Made by a program: the position numbers and the translations under genes. A stretch of DNA of 64,000 nucleotides from Niebla homalea (lineage: Eukaryota; Ascomycota; Lecanoromycetes; Lecanorales; Ramalinaceae): NCBI GenBank assembly GCA_019925105.1, contig JAHGAU010000015.1:744001-808000 (forward strand). Direction: 5' to 3'. Each line of letters opens with the position of its first letter. Within the stretch, counting starts at the first letter, position 1. The notes beneath the pieces are model-generated. The model did no database searches, was not told where the DNA came from, and saw only the letters and a list, made by a program, of their open reading frames with translations. This document shows positions 49,601 to 60,395 of this stretch, piece by piece.

Positions 49601-50949
49601 ACTTAAAATTTTATATAATTTATTTCTATAATTTTATTATATAATAGTTTTAAGTTTATTAATATTACTTATTACTTATAAATAAAGAACTTAAAAATTT
49701 AAATTATAAATTTATAAAGTTATTATAATAATAATATTAATCCTTATATTTTCCGGAATAATCTTTATAATTTTTAATTATTTAAAGATTTACTTAAATT
49801 AATTATTATAAATTAATAACCGTAAGGAATAGATTTTATTTAACGGCATTAAGATTTATATATATAACGGAAATATATAAGTTTAATTAAGTAATATCGT
49901 TAAAGAATTTAATAATATCTTTAAAGATAATAATATTATAATTAATATTCCAGAAAATTAATATATACTTATTAATTTTTAATTTAATATAATTATTAAA
50001 TTTAAGAGAATATATAATATTAAGCGTAAAGATTAAAAAATTATAAATTAAGCTTTAAATAAAATATATAATAAGGGCAAACTATATTAATTTATATAAC
50101 TTATGGAATTTTCATACCCTATTTTTATTATTTAATATAATATTTTAAATAAACGTAAAAGCCGTATTATAATCGATATTTAATTATTTAATAAAATTAC
50201 GATTTCCGATTTATATCCGCTATTATTATAATAAGAAATAATTTCTTTAATTATAAATTATAAATATATTATTATAATCGATACCCGCGGTTATTTCTAT
50301 TAATTTCTTATACGTAAATCCGATTAATATAAACTTTATATTATCTTTTATAAAAGTTAAAAGGAATCTTTAATTATATTAATAGATTTTAAAGGTAATC
50401 CTTTATATATATAAAGATAAATAAATAATATATTATATTTAATATAAAAGTTTACGTAAATATTTATAAATAATATAATTATTTTTAATTATTTATTAAA
50501 GGAGTATATTATTTATTTACGTTAAGTCTTTTAGATTCTTAAGGATAAATACGTAAACCTTTCGTTAATAAAATTATTTATCGGCTATTTTACGATTAAG
50601 CTCCTTAATTAACGAGTTAATTCTTTAGGGATATTTACGCTTAATAATAAAATTAAGGTTATTTAAAATCTTAAATTTCCCGACTTATTAAAAGACCTTA
50701 AAGTCTTCCTTAATCTTATAAATTAATTATATATTAAAATAAAAAATTATATTTAACGTATTACCTTACTTTAAGTACGTAAAACCTCCTTTATTATAGA
50801 TTTAAGAAAAGTAGATCTAGAATATACCGGTTTATACCGTAAATAAAGGATATCTCGGATTAAGTTTATATTTACCTAAGAAAAGGACTATATTTTTAAA
50901 GATTTAAAAAACGCGTTTTTAAAACCGTCGTTTTTTATATATTATAATC

Positions 50950-51450
50950 TTAATCGACTTTTATTTACCGATATTAACGTATTAAAGGAATTAAGCATTA
51001 TAATTATAATATATTGTATTAAGGATAACCCGTTATTTTATAATATTACGGAAATTAACGATTTATTAAAAATTACGCGTAATAAAGTATAATTAATAAT
51101 ATTCTTTAATAAAAGCTTAAATATAACCAAGAAAAATTATTAACTTACGGAGTTAAAGACTACGGGTATAATTTAGGTTATACGTAAAATTAAATATTTA
51201 ATTAAAATAAACTATTATAAATTTAATTATATAATCTTTATAAATTATAACGTAATTATTAATATTTCTAAATAAATAAATTTAAAGATCTTTATAATTA
51301 ATAAACTTAATTTCCGCTTAATTTATATATCATAATATTTATTAATATTTAATATTTTATTACGTTATAAGTTAAGTTTAATAAATACCGTTCTTAATAT
51401 ACTCTTACGATTAATTAATAATATGTAGACTTTATCTATAGAAATCGGAA
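50950..51450 (+). pseudogene. RNase H remnant of element B pol
   Basis: The frame reads LFTDINVLKE, VIRKIKYLIK and LLRYKLSLINTVLN, corresponding position by position to the copy in element A. B keeps the Arg codon CGT where A has TAT. Confidence 0.75.
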
Positions 51451-51899
51451 TTCTCGATAACGTAAATAATAATAAATTAATTATTCTTTATTATATTTAT
51501 ATTTTAAATAAATTTAAAGAATAAATTAAAGAAAAATATATAAAAAATAAAATATAAATAAAATTATAGAAAATCTTAATAATTAAAGAAAAGTTAAATT
51601 TGTAAAATACAAAAATTAAATTATACTTTATATTAAAAAATAGCCTTATTTATAACCTAGAATCCGTTAATTATTTATTACGATTATATATATTTAATAA
51701 ACTTAAAAAAGTAATCTTTCAATAAATATATAATAATTTATTATATAAGGGCTTTAACTGATCCTATAATAAATTAACGAACTTAATATATTTACTTAAA
51801 TTAAGTAAATAATTACGGAAATATATTGCGTATTATTTTAAGTATAGTTTAAATTAAATTAAAAAGCATATACTTTATAAATTATTTTAATTAATTTTA

Positions 51900-52240
51900 A
51901 GTCCGTTAATTATCTTCTATATAATTTATATAAACTTTATTATCGCTTTATTAAATTGGTACGATTACGATATATTCTTTACCGTTACCGATAAGTTCTT
52001 TAAACGGGTACTTTTACTCCCCACTAATATTAAATTTAAGGCTAATAATTAAGTAAAATTACTATTAATAAAATTAATAAAATAAAGATAAGGAATTCCC
52101 TTTAATATTATATTAAATAGAAATCATAAATTTATTTTTATATTTTAGAAATCTATATTTAAAGAAATAGATATTTATATTTTTATATTTAACGTATATT
52201 ACCTTTAAATTAATAGTTAATTAAAACGGATTAATTAAAT
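51900..52240 (+). pseudogene. integrase core remnant of element B pol
   Basis: The frame reads YIIYINFIIALLNWYDYD followed by FFTVTDKFFKRVLLLP. This corresponds to the Gypsy integrase stretch around the first catalytic Asp (DFxxxLP ... xxVxDRFSKxxxxIP). Confidence 0.75.
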
Positions 52241-52804
52241 AATTAAAATTGTATTATATTACTTTATAATTATATATCCGGATTATAGTTAAACGGATAT
52301 TATCCTATATATTTAAGGTATCTTAAATAATTTAAAGTTTACGTTAATTAAATTCATTTTAAATAAAATTTACTATAATATAAATATCCGTAACCTTTTA
52401 AACTTTTTAATAATTTCTTTAATTTTTAAGTACGATATATTTTAACTATAAAATTATAAAGAAATATAAAACTCGCTAAAATTTACATAAATAATAATTA
52501 AATTCCGGTATAATTAAAATTATAAATTAATTTAATTTAATATTAATAATTTAATCTATTTAAAATTATATTATAGGTATAATATCCCCGGTATTGAAAA
52601 TTATAAGCTATATTAATAACGTACCGGACCTTTCTTTATTATTAAGAAAATTAATTACTTTATATATAAACTTAAATTATTTATTAATATAAAAATAATA
52701 TTAATTATTTTAATTAATATACTTAAATTAATTAATAATTTAATAAAGGACCCTTTTAATAAATAATTAAACCATAATACGTTATTTATTTTCGAAGTTA
52801 ATTC

Positions 52805-52960
52805 CGAGAATAAAAAAGAATATATTATTAAAAGAATTATTTATAGGGAAAAAGATAATAAATACTTAATTAAATAAGTTACTTAAAATATAAAATATAA
52901 TAATAAACTTCCGTTATTAAAATTATACTTAAACTTATTTTATGAATTCTATATTATATA
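52805..52960 (+). pseudogene. chromodomain remnant at the end of element B pol
   Basis: The frame reads EYIIKRIIYREKDNKYLIK, then stops where Trp and Gly-Tyr codons would be. This fits the chromodomain pattern (EYxVExIxxxRxxxxxxxYLVKWxGY) and places A and B among the chromoviruses. Confidence 0.65.
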
Positions 52961-53257
52961 TTTTAAATTCAATAACGTTATTATTACCCGCCGTAATAGA
53001 CTTTATACTTAAGGTATTATTATATTATAATTATTAACGCTTACTAAAGTAATACCCTTATCGTTTACCGGTATTCCTTATACGCTCCGTTTTAAGTATA
53101 GTTATGGCCGCCCCCATAAAATTAAATAAGACTTTCATATAAAAGTATAGGATATAGGGAGCATAACGTATTATTAAGCATTAATATTTATATTAATATA
53201 TTAAGGTAAACGCTACTATAAGTAATAACCTTTTTTCTTTTAATAATATTTATTATA

Positions 53258-53396
53258 TATAATATATATATATAAGAATATTAATAAGTATAAGATACCC
53301 TTTATACGTAAAGGACAGGCATCCTTATAATACTCCTATCCTTTAGGTAGAATTATTATTCATACATTATTATACTTTTTGGTCCATACACCAACA
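53258..53396 (+). repeat. 3' LTR of element B (139 bp)
   Basis: It ends CCATACACCAACA. Its left part is fully converted to a TA-rich run and its right part is preserved. Confidence 0.8.
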
Positions 53397-54582
53397 ATTC
53401 TGATCTTCTTTGCCTTTTATACGGGAAAGCCTTGAAAAGGGTACCGTTAGATTAAATAAGTTTTACGTCGATAACCGCTATAAATTATTATTAATATTCT
53501 TAATATATATATAATATAATTATTATTATAAGTATATTTATCTTTATTCCCTTTTATTAGTTTTTTCGATCGGTTTTATTATTTACTTCTTTTTACTATT
53601 TATTTTTTTAATTTATTTTTTAACTTTTTAATTCTTAATCGTTTAATTTATAGCTTAAGGTAAAAAACTTATTATATTTAATTAACATATTATATAATTT
53701 ACGGTTATTTCCCAGGAATTCTAAAGACCGGTTTAAACCTTTATAAGTAATTTAGAATTTAACTGTCGCTTAAATAGCTTTTAGCTTAGTAATTTACGTT
53801 TTAATAAGAAATATTTCTTTAAGAAATATATATAATTATTTAAGCTTTATTAAGGAATCTTATTTTTATTACCCTTATTATTAAGATATACGGTTTAATT
53901 TAATTATTCCGATAACTATTAAGGAATTTTATATATTTATTAATATTAAAATGCCTAATATTACTTACGGGTTTTAAAAGATTATTTATCCGGTATAAAA
54001 TAGTTTTCAGGATTAACTTTACGTTTTTAAAGAATATATATAATATTTTAAATTAAATTAAAGAGTTTTATTTATAATAAATAAATTAATTACTCGGAAT
54101 TATTTTATAAGACTTACGGTTTAATTATTTAAAATAATTTAATAAGACTTATAATTCGGTCGGGTTTAATCGTTTATATTAATTTAATAAGTCTTATATT
54201 TCGGTTATTACGGTCGTTAATTATTAAATAATAATTTTATGTTATTTAGGGTAATTAATATTTTTCTATTTTTTTTTAATTATTTTAGTTTCTTCCGTTT
54301 TAAGAAAGCGGCTTATATTAATATATAAATCGTAATTTCCTTAGCGATAATCTAGAATATCCGGTAATATATACGATTATTTCTTAATTAAAGTTTAAGC
54401 CCGTTATTAATATAAAAAATATTATTATTTTTTTATAATTAAAATACTTTAAAAAAGGTATCGTTTTCCTTTACTTCTTAATTTCCAATAATTAATAATT
54501 AATTAATAAATATTAATAATACTTTATTAATACGTATAAACGGGGTCCCCGTATTAATTACGGGTAATAATAAGAATATCCG

Positions 54583-54623
54583 AATAAGGGTATTTAAAAG
54601 GGGGTTATTTAAATACCCTTATT
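54583..54623. repeat. perfect inverted repeat (16-bp arms, 9-nt loop)
   Basis: AATAAGGGTATTTAAA (54583-54598) and its exact reverse complement (54608-54623) flank AGGGGGTTA. A perfect hairpin of this size in RIP-damaged DNA is unexpected. Confidence 0.7.
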
Positions 54624-54880
54624 TTTCTCGATTTTAATGTTTATTTAATAAGTAAGTAATAATTAGAAATATTCTATAAATATATATAAATCTATAATTT
54701 ATTACTTTTATTATATATATATAATATAATAATAATAAAGGTTAATTCTCTATAATATTTTTATAGTTTTTATTACCATTAATTAAAAAAAAAGTATAAT
54801 AAATTATTTACGATTAAATCGTATAATTAAACCGAATTCCTTAATATATATAAGTAAATAAAAGCCTTTTTAGGACCGTT

Positions 54881-55130
54881 AAAAAAAATAGGAAAAAAGG
54901 AAAAAGTAAAAGTAATAAAATAATAAATAATAGTAAAGTATAATTAAAGATAAGCCGCAGCCCCTATATAAGTTAGTAAGGTATAAGTTACTTTCTATAG
55001 TAATCTATTATCCCTTCTCCTTTTAAAATGTATATGAATCGATTCCACCCTTAATTAGCCCTTTTGGTATTTCCATTCCTTTATGCACCTATCCGCAAGT
55101 TTAATGTCTTCCATACTCTCCCCCTTTCCA
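54881..55130. repeat. right LTR of element C (250 bp)
   Basis: Matches 29020-29269, with the opposite polarity of damage: the left half is converted and the right half (TTTATGCACCTATCCGC...) is preserved. Confidence 0.75.
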
Positions 55131-55439
55131 AAGTCTTAATAACCAAAGAAGAGTTAAATCTATAAAATATAAAAATTAAATTATACTTTATATTAAAGGA
55201 TAGCCTTATTTATAATTTAAAATCCGTTAATTATTTATTACGATTATATATACTTAATAAATTTAAAAAAGTAATCTTTCAATAAGTATATAATAGTTTA
55301 TTATATGGTAACTTTAATTAATCTTATAATCAATTAATGAACTTAATATATCTATTTAGGTTAAGTAAATAACTATAGAAATATATCGCGTATTACCTTA
55401 AATATAACCTAAATTAAATTAAAAAATATATACTTTATA

Positions 55440-55620
55440 GATTACTTTAATTAATTTTAAGCCCGCTAATTATCTTTTATATTATTTATATAAACTTTAT
55501 TATCGCTTTATTAAATTAATATAATTATAATATACTCCTTACCGTTATTAATAAGTTTTTTAAACGGGTACTTTTACTCCCCGGTAATATTAAATTTAAG
55601 GTTAATAATTAAGTAAAATT
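55440..55620 (+). pseudogene. integrase remnant of element A pol
   Basis: The frame reads YINFIIALLN, then a decayed VTDKF segment and NKFFKRVLLLPG. It is parallel to the better preserved copy in element B near 51930-52030. Confidence 0.65.
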
Positions 55621-56339
55621 ACTATTAATAAAATTAATAAAATAAAACTAAGGTATTCCCTTTAATATTATATTAAATAAAGATCGTAAATTTATTTTTA
55701 CATTTTAAAAATCCATATTTAAAGAAATAAATACTTATATTCTTACGTTTAATATATATTATTTTTAAATTAATAATTAATTAAAATAAATTAATTAAAC
55801 GGTTAAGATCGTATTACGTTATTTCGTAATTACGTATCCGGATTATAATTAAATAAATATTATTTTATATATTTAAAATATTTTAAATAATTTAAAATCA
55901 GCGTTAATTAAATTTATTTTAAATAAAATTTATTATAATATAAATATCCGTAACCCTTTAAATTTTTTAATAACCTTTTTAATTTTTAAATATAATATAT
56001 TTCGATTATAGAACCGTAAAAAAATATAAAACGTATTAAAATTTACGTAAATAATAATTAAATTCCGGTATAATTAAAGTTATAAATCAATTTAATTTAA
56101 TAATCTATTTAAAGTTATATTATAAATATAATATCCCCAGTATTAAAAATTATAAGTTATATTAATAACGCACCGGATTTTTTATTACTATTAAAAAAAA
56201 TAATTATTTTATATATAAGCTTAAATTGCCCGTTAATATAAAAATAATACCGGTTATTTTAATTAATATATTTAAGTTAATTAATAACTTAATAAAAGAC
56301 CTTTTTAATAAATAACTTAACTATAATATATTATTTACT

Positions 56340-56520
56340 TTAAAAATTAATTCCGAGAATAAAAAAGAATATATTATTAAAAAAATTATTTATAAGGAAA
56401 GGGATAATAAATATTTAATTAAATAAGTTACTTAAAATATAGAATATAATAGTAAGCTTCTATTATTAAAGTTATACTTAAATTTATTACGTAAATTCTA
56501 TATTATATATCCTGAATTTA
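56340..56520 (+). pseudogene. chromodomain remnant of element A pol
   Basis: AAAAAAGAATATATTATT and the following bases encode a KEYIIKKI-like start, parallel to element B (52,810). See that entry for the motif. Confidence 0.55.
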
Positions 56521-56791
56521 ATAATATTATTATTATCCGCTATAATAAATTTTATATTACTTTATTATTAACGTTTATTAAAGTAATACCCTTATCGTTT
56601 ACCGGTATTTTTTATATGCTCCGTCTTAAGCGTAATCGCAGCTGCTTCCGTAAAATTAAGTAAGATTTTAATATAAAAGTATAAGATATATAAAGTATAA
56701 CGTATTATTAAGTATTATTATTTATATTAATATATTAAGGTAAACGTTATTATAAGTAATAACCTTTTTTCTTTTAATAATATTTATTATA

Positions 56792-56939
56792 TATATATAT
56801 AATATAAAGGATACGCGGAAGTATTCATAAATATAGGATACTTTTATACGTAAAGGACAAATAATCCTTAGGATCCTATCTGCATTCAGGTAGAATTATC
56901 ATTCATATATTATCACACTTTTTGGTCCCTACACCAACA
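56792..56939 (+). repeat. 3' LTR of element A (148 bp)
   Basis: It ends CACCAACA at 56939. Same length as 23910-24057. Here the left (inner) half is converted and the right (outer) half is preserved. Confidence 0.8.
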
Positions 56940-57597
56940 ATTTTACGCGTTTTTAAACGTTTTTAACGGTACCTTTATTATAACCACGTTTATTACCAAT
57001 TTATCGATTAAATAGGTTAATATTTTCACTTAAAGCTAATACGTATCCACGCTAAGGTCCTATAAGGTCCTTACTACCCTTGGTCCTACCCTTGGTTATG
57101 GTGGTAGTGGTGCAACCGCGTTGTTTATGCGGAGGGTGGGGAGAAAAAAGGGCGGGATTAAGGGTGCGGATTTTATTTGGGAAAACTCTGTTGTAGGCTG
57201 GTGCCTCGCCTATTTCAGCTCTAAAGAAAATTGGATACGACCGTTCAGACCTTGATACTGGATCTTCATTGGCATGCTTAGAAGGTGATGGTCCAGGTGG
57301 ACATCATGCTCAAAGTGGATGCAAAGAGTCTGACAGTCTGCAATGATGCTGACAATGATTCGCTGATTGTTGGCAGTTTTGCGATCGTGAGCATTAGCTT
57401 TCGTCATTCGGATGGAGATCTGGAAGGTATATAGAATAGAGGCAGACTCCACAATAGATATATATACCTAAAAACCCCCCACTCTTTGCGCTGCTCGTGA
57501 TCCTGCCACTGTCGGCACTACCTTACACTGCTTTCTTTTCCTCCTGCCTCTATCGGCACATCATCATACACCAAGCGGCTTCTTGCCTGCAACAAAC
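56940..57597. other. right border of the AT-rich block and promoter of the secreted-protein gene
   Basis: To about 57040 the sequence is still partly AT-converted; composition is ordinary from there on. A TATA-like GATATATATACC lies at 57457-57468, about 130 bp before the ATG at 57598. Confidence 0.5.
57162..57172 (-). repeat. right terminal-inverted-repeat candidate
   Basis: GGGTGCGGATT, the inverted partner of 22664-22674, at the point where normal composition resumes. Confidence 0.35.
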
Positions 57598-57925
57598 ATG
57601 CAGCACTCCACTCTGATGATCATCTTGGCCTCGAACCTTGGGCTCGTTCTCTCGTTGCCCATTCCGTCCCCGGGCATTGATGATATCGTCAGCAATCCGC
57701 TGAGCCCCTTGAGCAATAATGCCGCGCAAGTCAGCAAATGCTCCGTTTTATCCCATCGAATTCCATTTGAGTTGACTGCTATCAATTGGAACGGATAGGG
57801 GTGACAACAATAAGGATGTGGGAGATGGAACGGGCAACACTCTCGACGTCCTCGATCCAACCATCCAGAACATCAACCCAACAATTCAACTTGATCCATC
57901 AATCAACCCGACAATAGATGTATGA
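57598..57925 (+). CDS. small secreted protein, candidate effector (80 aa)
   Basis: The model joins 57598..57729 and 57815..57925. The first exon encodes a signal peptide (MQHSTLMIILASNLGLVLSLP). Unspliced translation would end at 57798. The 85-nt intron (GTCAGC ... AATAAG) restores a frame ending in an Asp/Asn/Pro/Ile-rich tail with a short repeated motif: DPTIQNINPTIQLDPSINP. The mature peptide is about 60 residues, without cysteines, and matches no family I know. It is the first gene outside the RIP block and is transcribed away from it. A secreted role is inferred from the signal peptide; an effector role is speculation from size and location. A nearer acceptor (GGATAG at 57797) would give a stop at once. 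Confidence 0.55.
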
Positions 57926-58036
57926 GTGGACAAGTCGAGCCATGAACTCGATCGCTTCATACAGTTCAACGGTCGTTAGAAAGTATCCCCGGAAAGATTG
58001 GTAGCTGAGTTCTTAAGAATAGAATAGTAAAGCCCT
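57926..58036. other. short intergenic between convergent genes
   Basis: About 110 bp separating the stops of the secreted-protein and acetyltransferase genes. Confidence 0.4.
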
Positions 58037-59759
58037 TCATGTGGCAGGCGCTTGCCATCCTTCTCGGATGATCTTCATCAGTGCGGCCTGCTTGTGAGGC
58101 AAGGCAACCTCTCGCTCTTTGTAGAAACCAGACTGAACTAAGTAACTGATGAACCTGTTCCCAATATGTTAATATACATTGCAGATTAGCAAACGCACAT
58201 CACTCACTTTTCGTTGTCCACCCTCGGCTCACATACTACTCTTTGTGTTCTGTTATCCGCCAGCCAGCAGTAGTGAACAAGCGCACTCAACCACACTCTC
58301 ACTCGGTGCGCTCCTCTAAATTCCTGTTCGCCTACCAAGACGTGAATCCCGCGATCGTAATGGGTGCTCTCTCTCCCAGTCACGAATCGACCAATTTGAT
58401 CCTCTTTTACCCAGTAGATCTCGAAATAGCCGAATGGCTTCCCGTCCCAGCATCCAATGACCGGAAACGAATGTTTGTCATTCAGCCCGTTCCTGAGTAG
58501 AGCCTCCTGCACCTCGATACCTCCTTGACAGCCCCATGCAGCGGACACACGCGGTTGATTCATCCAATTATGAAGGAGCTCACTATCGCAGGGCCGGATC
58601 GTGAGATTGGTCATGGAAGGCAGTGTCGCAGCAGACACGCCTGAGTGGGGTGGCAGGAAGTTCGGCGTTGATCCGGAGCCGCTCGCTGTTGGACCCAAGT
58701 AGGAGGGAGCCTTCCGGGAGAGCGACGCGGTACGGAAGGAAAGGTATTGGCCGACCGAGGGAACATAGCGCGTGTAAAATGTCTCGCCTTGCCCGGGAGG
58801 TTTCGGCCTTAGTGGGTGGCGAATATGATTTGTGAAGACGAATTGCGGGGGCGGTGGTGGGTAGTATGTCGGAAGGTGCGATCCCGAGGCAAATGGGCCA
58901 GGGGAGTGTGGTGACCATAGTCCTTGTGGGGCTTCGCTGGCATGGCTCGGCAAAACTTCATTCTTGGGTGAAGGAAGAGGAGTAATCTCTCGAGTTGGAG
59001 AGCCCGGTCGTGATGGATAGGGGGAAGCACCTGGAAAGGGAGAAGAGGAGTGGGTCGGGGAGAGGGTGAAGAGGAAAATGCGGGCGTCGAGCTGCCAGAA
59101 GGCACATTGGCCGACAAACATTTTGGTCCAGCCTTCAGCACCTTTGTCGTTGGTGTTGGCACCAACGCAGGAATCTTCAGTGGCGATCAAGCCCATTCGT
59201 TCGAGCTTGGCCATAAGTTTCTTGCCCTTTAATATGCCTTCCCGCTTTATATTGATTTTCCATTGACCCTTTGGTCTTCCTGCCTCTGGCAGATCTGGAT
59301 TTAAGCTTGTGGTCAAGTATGGGTTAGGTGGAGGCTAGGACTCCGTCAGCTGGATCTACGATAGCATTGTGGGAGTGTGTGTCTGACCTGGTGAAAGTAC
59401 CACCATAAAGTTGACCATAACATCATTGCTATTTGACGTGTGGGCGAAGTCGCAGGCTTGAAGTCGACGTTGCTAGGATTCGAGATGGAGGAAATATAGA
59501 GATTATCATGGTGAAGGGTTGGCCGCACGAATCTGTGGGTTAGATGTTTCTCAGACCCAAATACTTGCTCCCTTTCATTCAAGGGTTCTTCATTGTCCGC
59601 GACATCTTCGCCAGTATTGATAACGATGGACCAACCAGGCGGGAAAATCGAGTGGTGAAGATTCAAGTCGTTGGCCTTGAAGGAGTATCCTCCGAATATC
59701 GGTGAGACAGTAATCGTCTGCCCATTGGGCATATGAAGAGTTGCCCCTGATGGCGGCAT
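58037..59759 (-). CDS. sidL: siderophore-type N5-hydroxyornithine acetyltransferase (SidL-like)
   Basis: The model is complement of 58037..58154, 58208..59334 and 59388..59759 (538 aa; both introns 53 nt). The N-terminus has the family pattern ([54 protein letters not shown]). A Pro/Ser-rich linker (~215-300) follows. The C-terminus is the GNAT domain (~365-538) of hydroxamate-siderophore acyltransferases: [67 protein letters not shown] and [19 protein letters not shown]. Such enzymes acylate hydroxyornithine with acyl-CoA; SidL makes the acetylated form for ferricrocin. The C-terminus resembles SidL more than the SidF (anhydromevalonyl) branch, but which acyl donor is used cannot be read from the sequence. 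No other siderophore genes lie in the window. Confidence 0.82.
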
Positions 59760-60395
59760 CTTCTTGATTCACTGAAAAGCTGTCGGAAAGGCGCAAGCAG
59801 GAGATGATCGTTTAAGTTATGTTGTATTTCATCCTCTCGGTTATGGCCTCCCCTCGGGGCCCTTGCGCACTTGCCCCACTCCCCCACCAATCTTCAACGG
59901 TCCAGGGCGACTGCTCATCTGCATAGCATGCAAGATTACCTTGACGAATCGATAGCAGACAGCCCGATTGGTGCGACCTTAGGGGCCCAGTGGGCGCGAT
60001 AATAGTAACGGGTTTGAGCCAATCTGCCAATGTACAACATTATCACAACATTAGGATGCTTGATATCGTGATCCTCTGTCATTTGCGTTTTATACAAGCC
60101 TGACAAAAACTTTTCTCGTAATAGCGGATTCTGTAACACTGTACGTCGAGCGCCGCCGATTGGGCTGTGGCTGTTGCCTTCCAGCCTGATTGCTGTACTT
60201 TCTGCTTCTTCATCTCGATCACAGATTCCACATATACCACCATAAGACTGTATATTCCTCATCTCGTTGCTCAAGATTATAGAAAGTATCCGGCCTCTAG
60301 AGACGAGCTCCCACCCCCCTCCCCGTCTCCAATCTTTCTTGCATCTGTCTTCCATCTCTCAAGAAATCCGAACACGAATCCGAATTCGAATCTGA
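59760..60395. promoter_or_regulatory. divergent promoter between sidL-like and AAA-ATPase genes
   Basis: A 636-bp intergenic region shared by two divergent genes. Two CCAAT boxes (60019-60023, 60027-60031) lie 17 bp from a GATAA (59998-60002), about 240-270 bp upstream of the sidL-like ATG. CCAAT plus a nearby GATA-like motif is the arrangement bound by the CBC-HapX and GATA iron regulators in ascomycetes; the link here is inference. Confidence 0.4.

Larger units (their letters stand above)
46469..53396 (+). mobile_element. Gypsy LTR retrotransposon B, complete (6,928 bp), nested in C
   Basis: Bounded by 139-bp LTRs at 46469-46607 and 53258-53396. It is parallel along its full length to the two halves of element A, so A and B are one family or close subfamilies (LTRs of 148 versus 139 bp). 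pol remnants on the plus strand are RNase H (about 50.95-51.45 kb), integrase core (about 51.9-52.2 kb) and chromodomain (about 52.8-52.96 kb). RIP stops are throughout, so it is not autonomous. Confidence 0.85.
29020..55130. mobile_element. LTR element C inserted in element A, itself full of insertions
   Basis: The end repeats 29020-29269 and 54881-55130 (250 bp each) align without gaps as far as I checked. AAGTC precedes the left copy (29015-29019) and follows the right copy (55131-55135). In undivided element B the corresponding site reads straight through, which proves the insertion. The right end is CA; the left end is not a canonical TG. Minus B, C still spans about 19 kb, so it also contains the LINE and probably more. 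The minus-strand Gypsy pol at about 40.6-41.4 kb may be its own coding region. Confidence 0.75.
23910..56939 (+). mobile_element. Gypsy LTR retrotransposon A, split by a 26-kb insertion
   Basis: The 5' part is 23910-29019 and the 3' part 55131-56939; everything between is insertion C. The 5' part runs parallel to 46469-51580 of element B, and the 3' part to 51580-53396 of B. Joined, A is about 6.9 kb, like B. Order on the plus strand: LTR, gag/protease/RT remnants, RNase H (about 28.4-28.87 kb), integrase (about 55.45-55.6 kb), chromodomain-like C-terminus (about 56.35-56.5 kb), LTR. RNase H before integrase marks Ty3/Gypsy. All reading frames are destroyed by stops at former Trp/Gln codons. 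Confidence 0.85.
22664..57172. repeat. AT-rich RIP-mutated transposon block (~34.5 kb)
   Basis: From about 22.7 to 57.0 kb the sequence is extremely AT-rich. CpA and TpG dinucleotides are nearly missing, TpA is everywhere, and C survives mainly in CC, CG and CT contexts. This is the signature of repeat-induced point mutation acting on CpA. No intact host gene is present. Internal duplications show that at least five transposable elements are stacked here (listed separately). Stretches not assigned to an element below (about 29.3-31.5, 33-34.3, 36.1-40.6 and 42-46.4 kb) are also RIP-mutated repeats, mostly with coding remnants on the minus strand. Confidence 0.95.
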
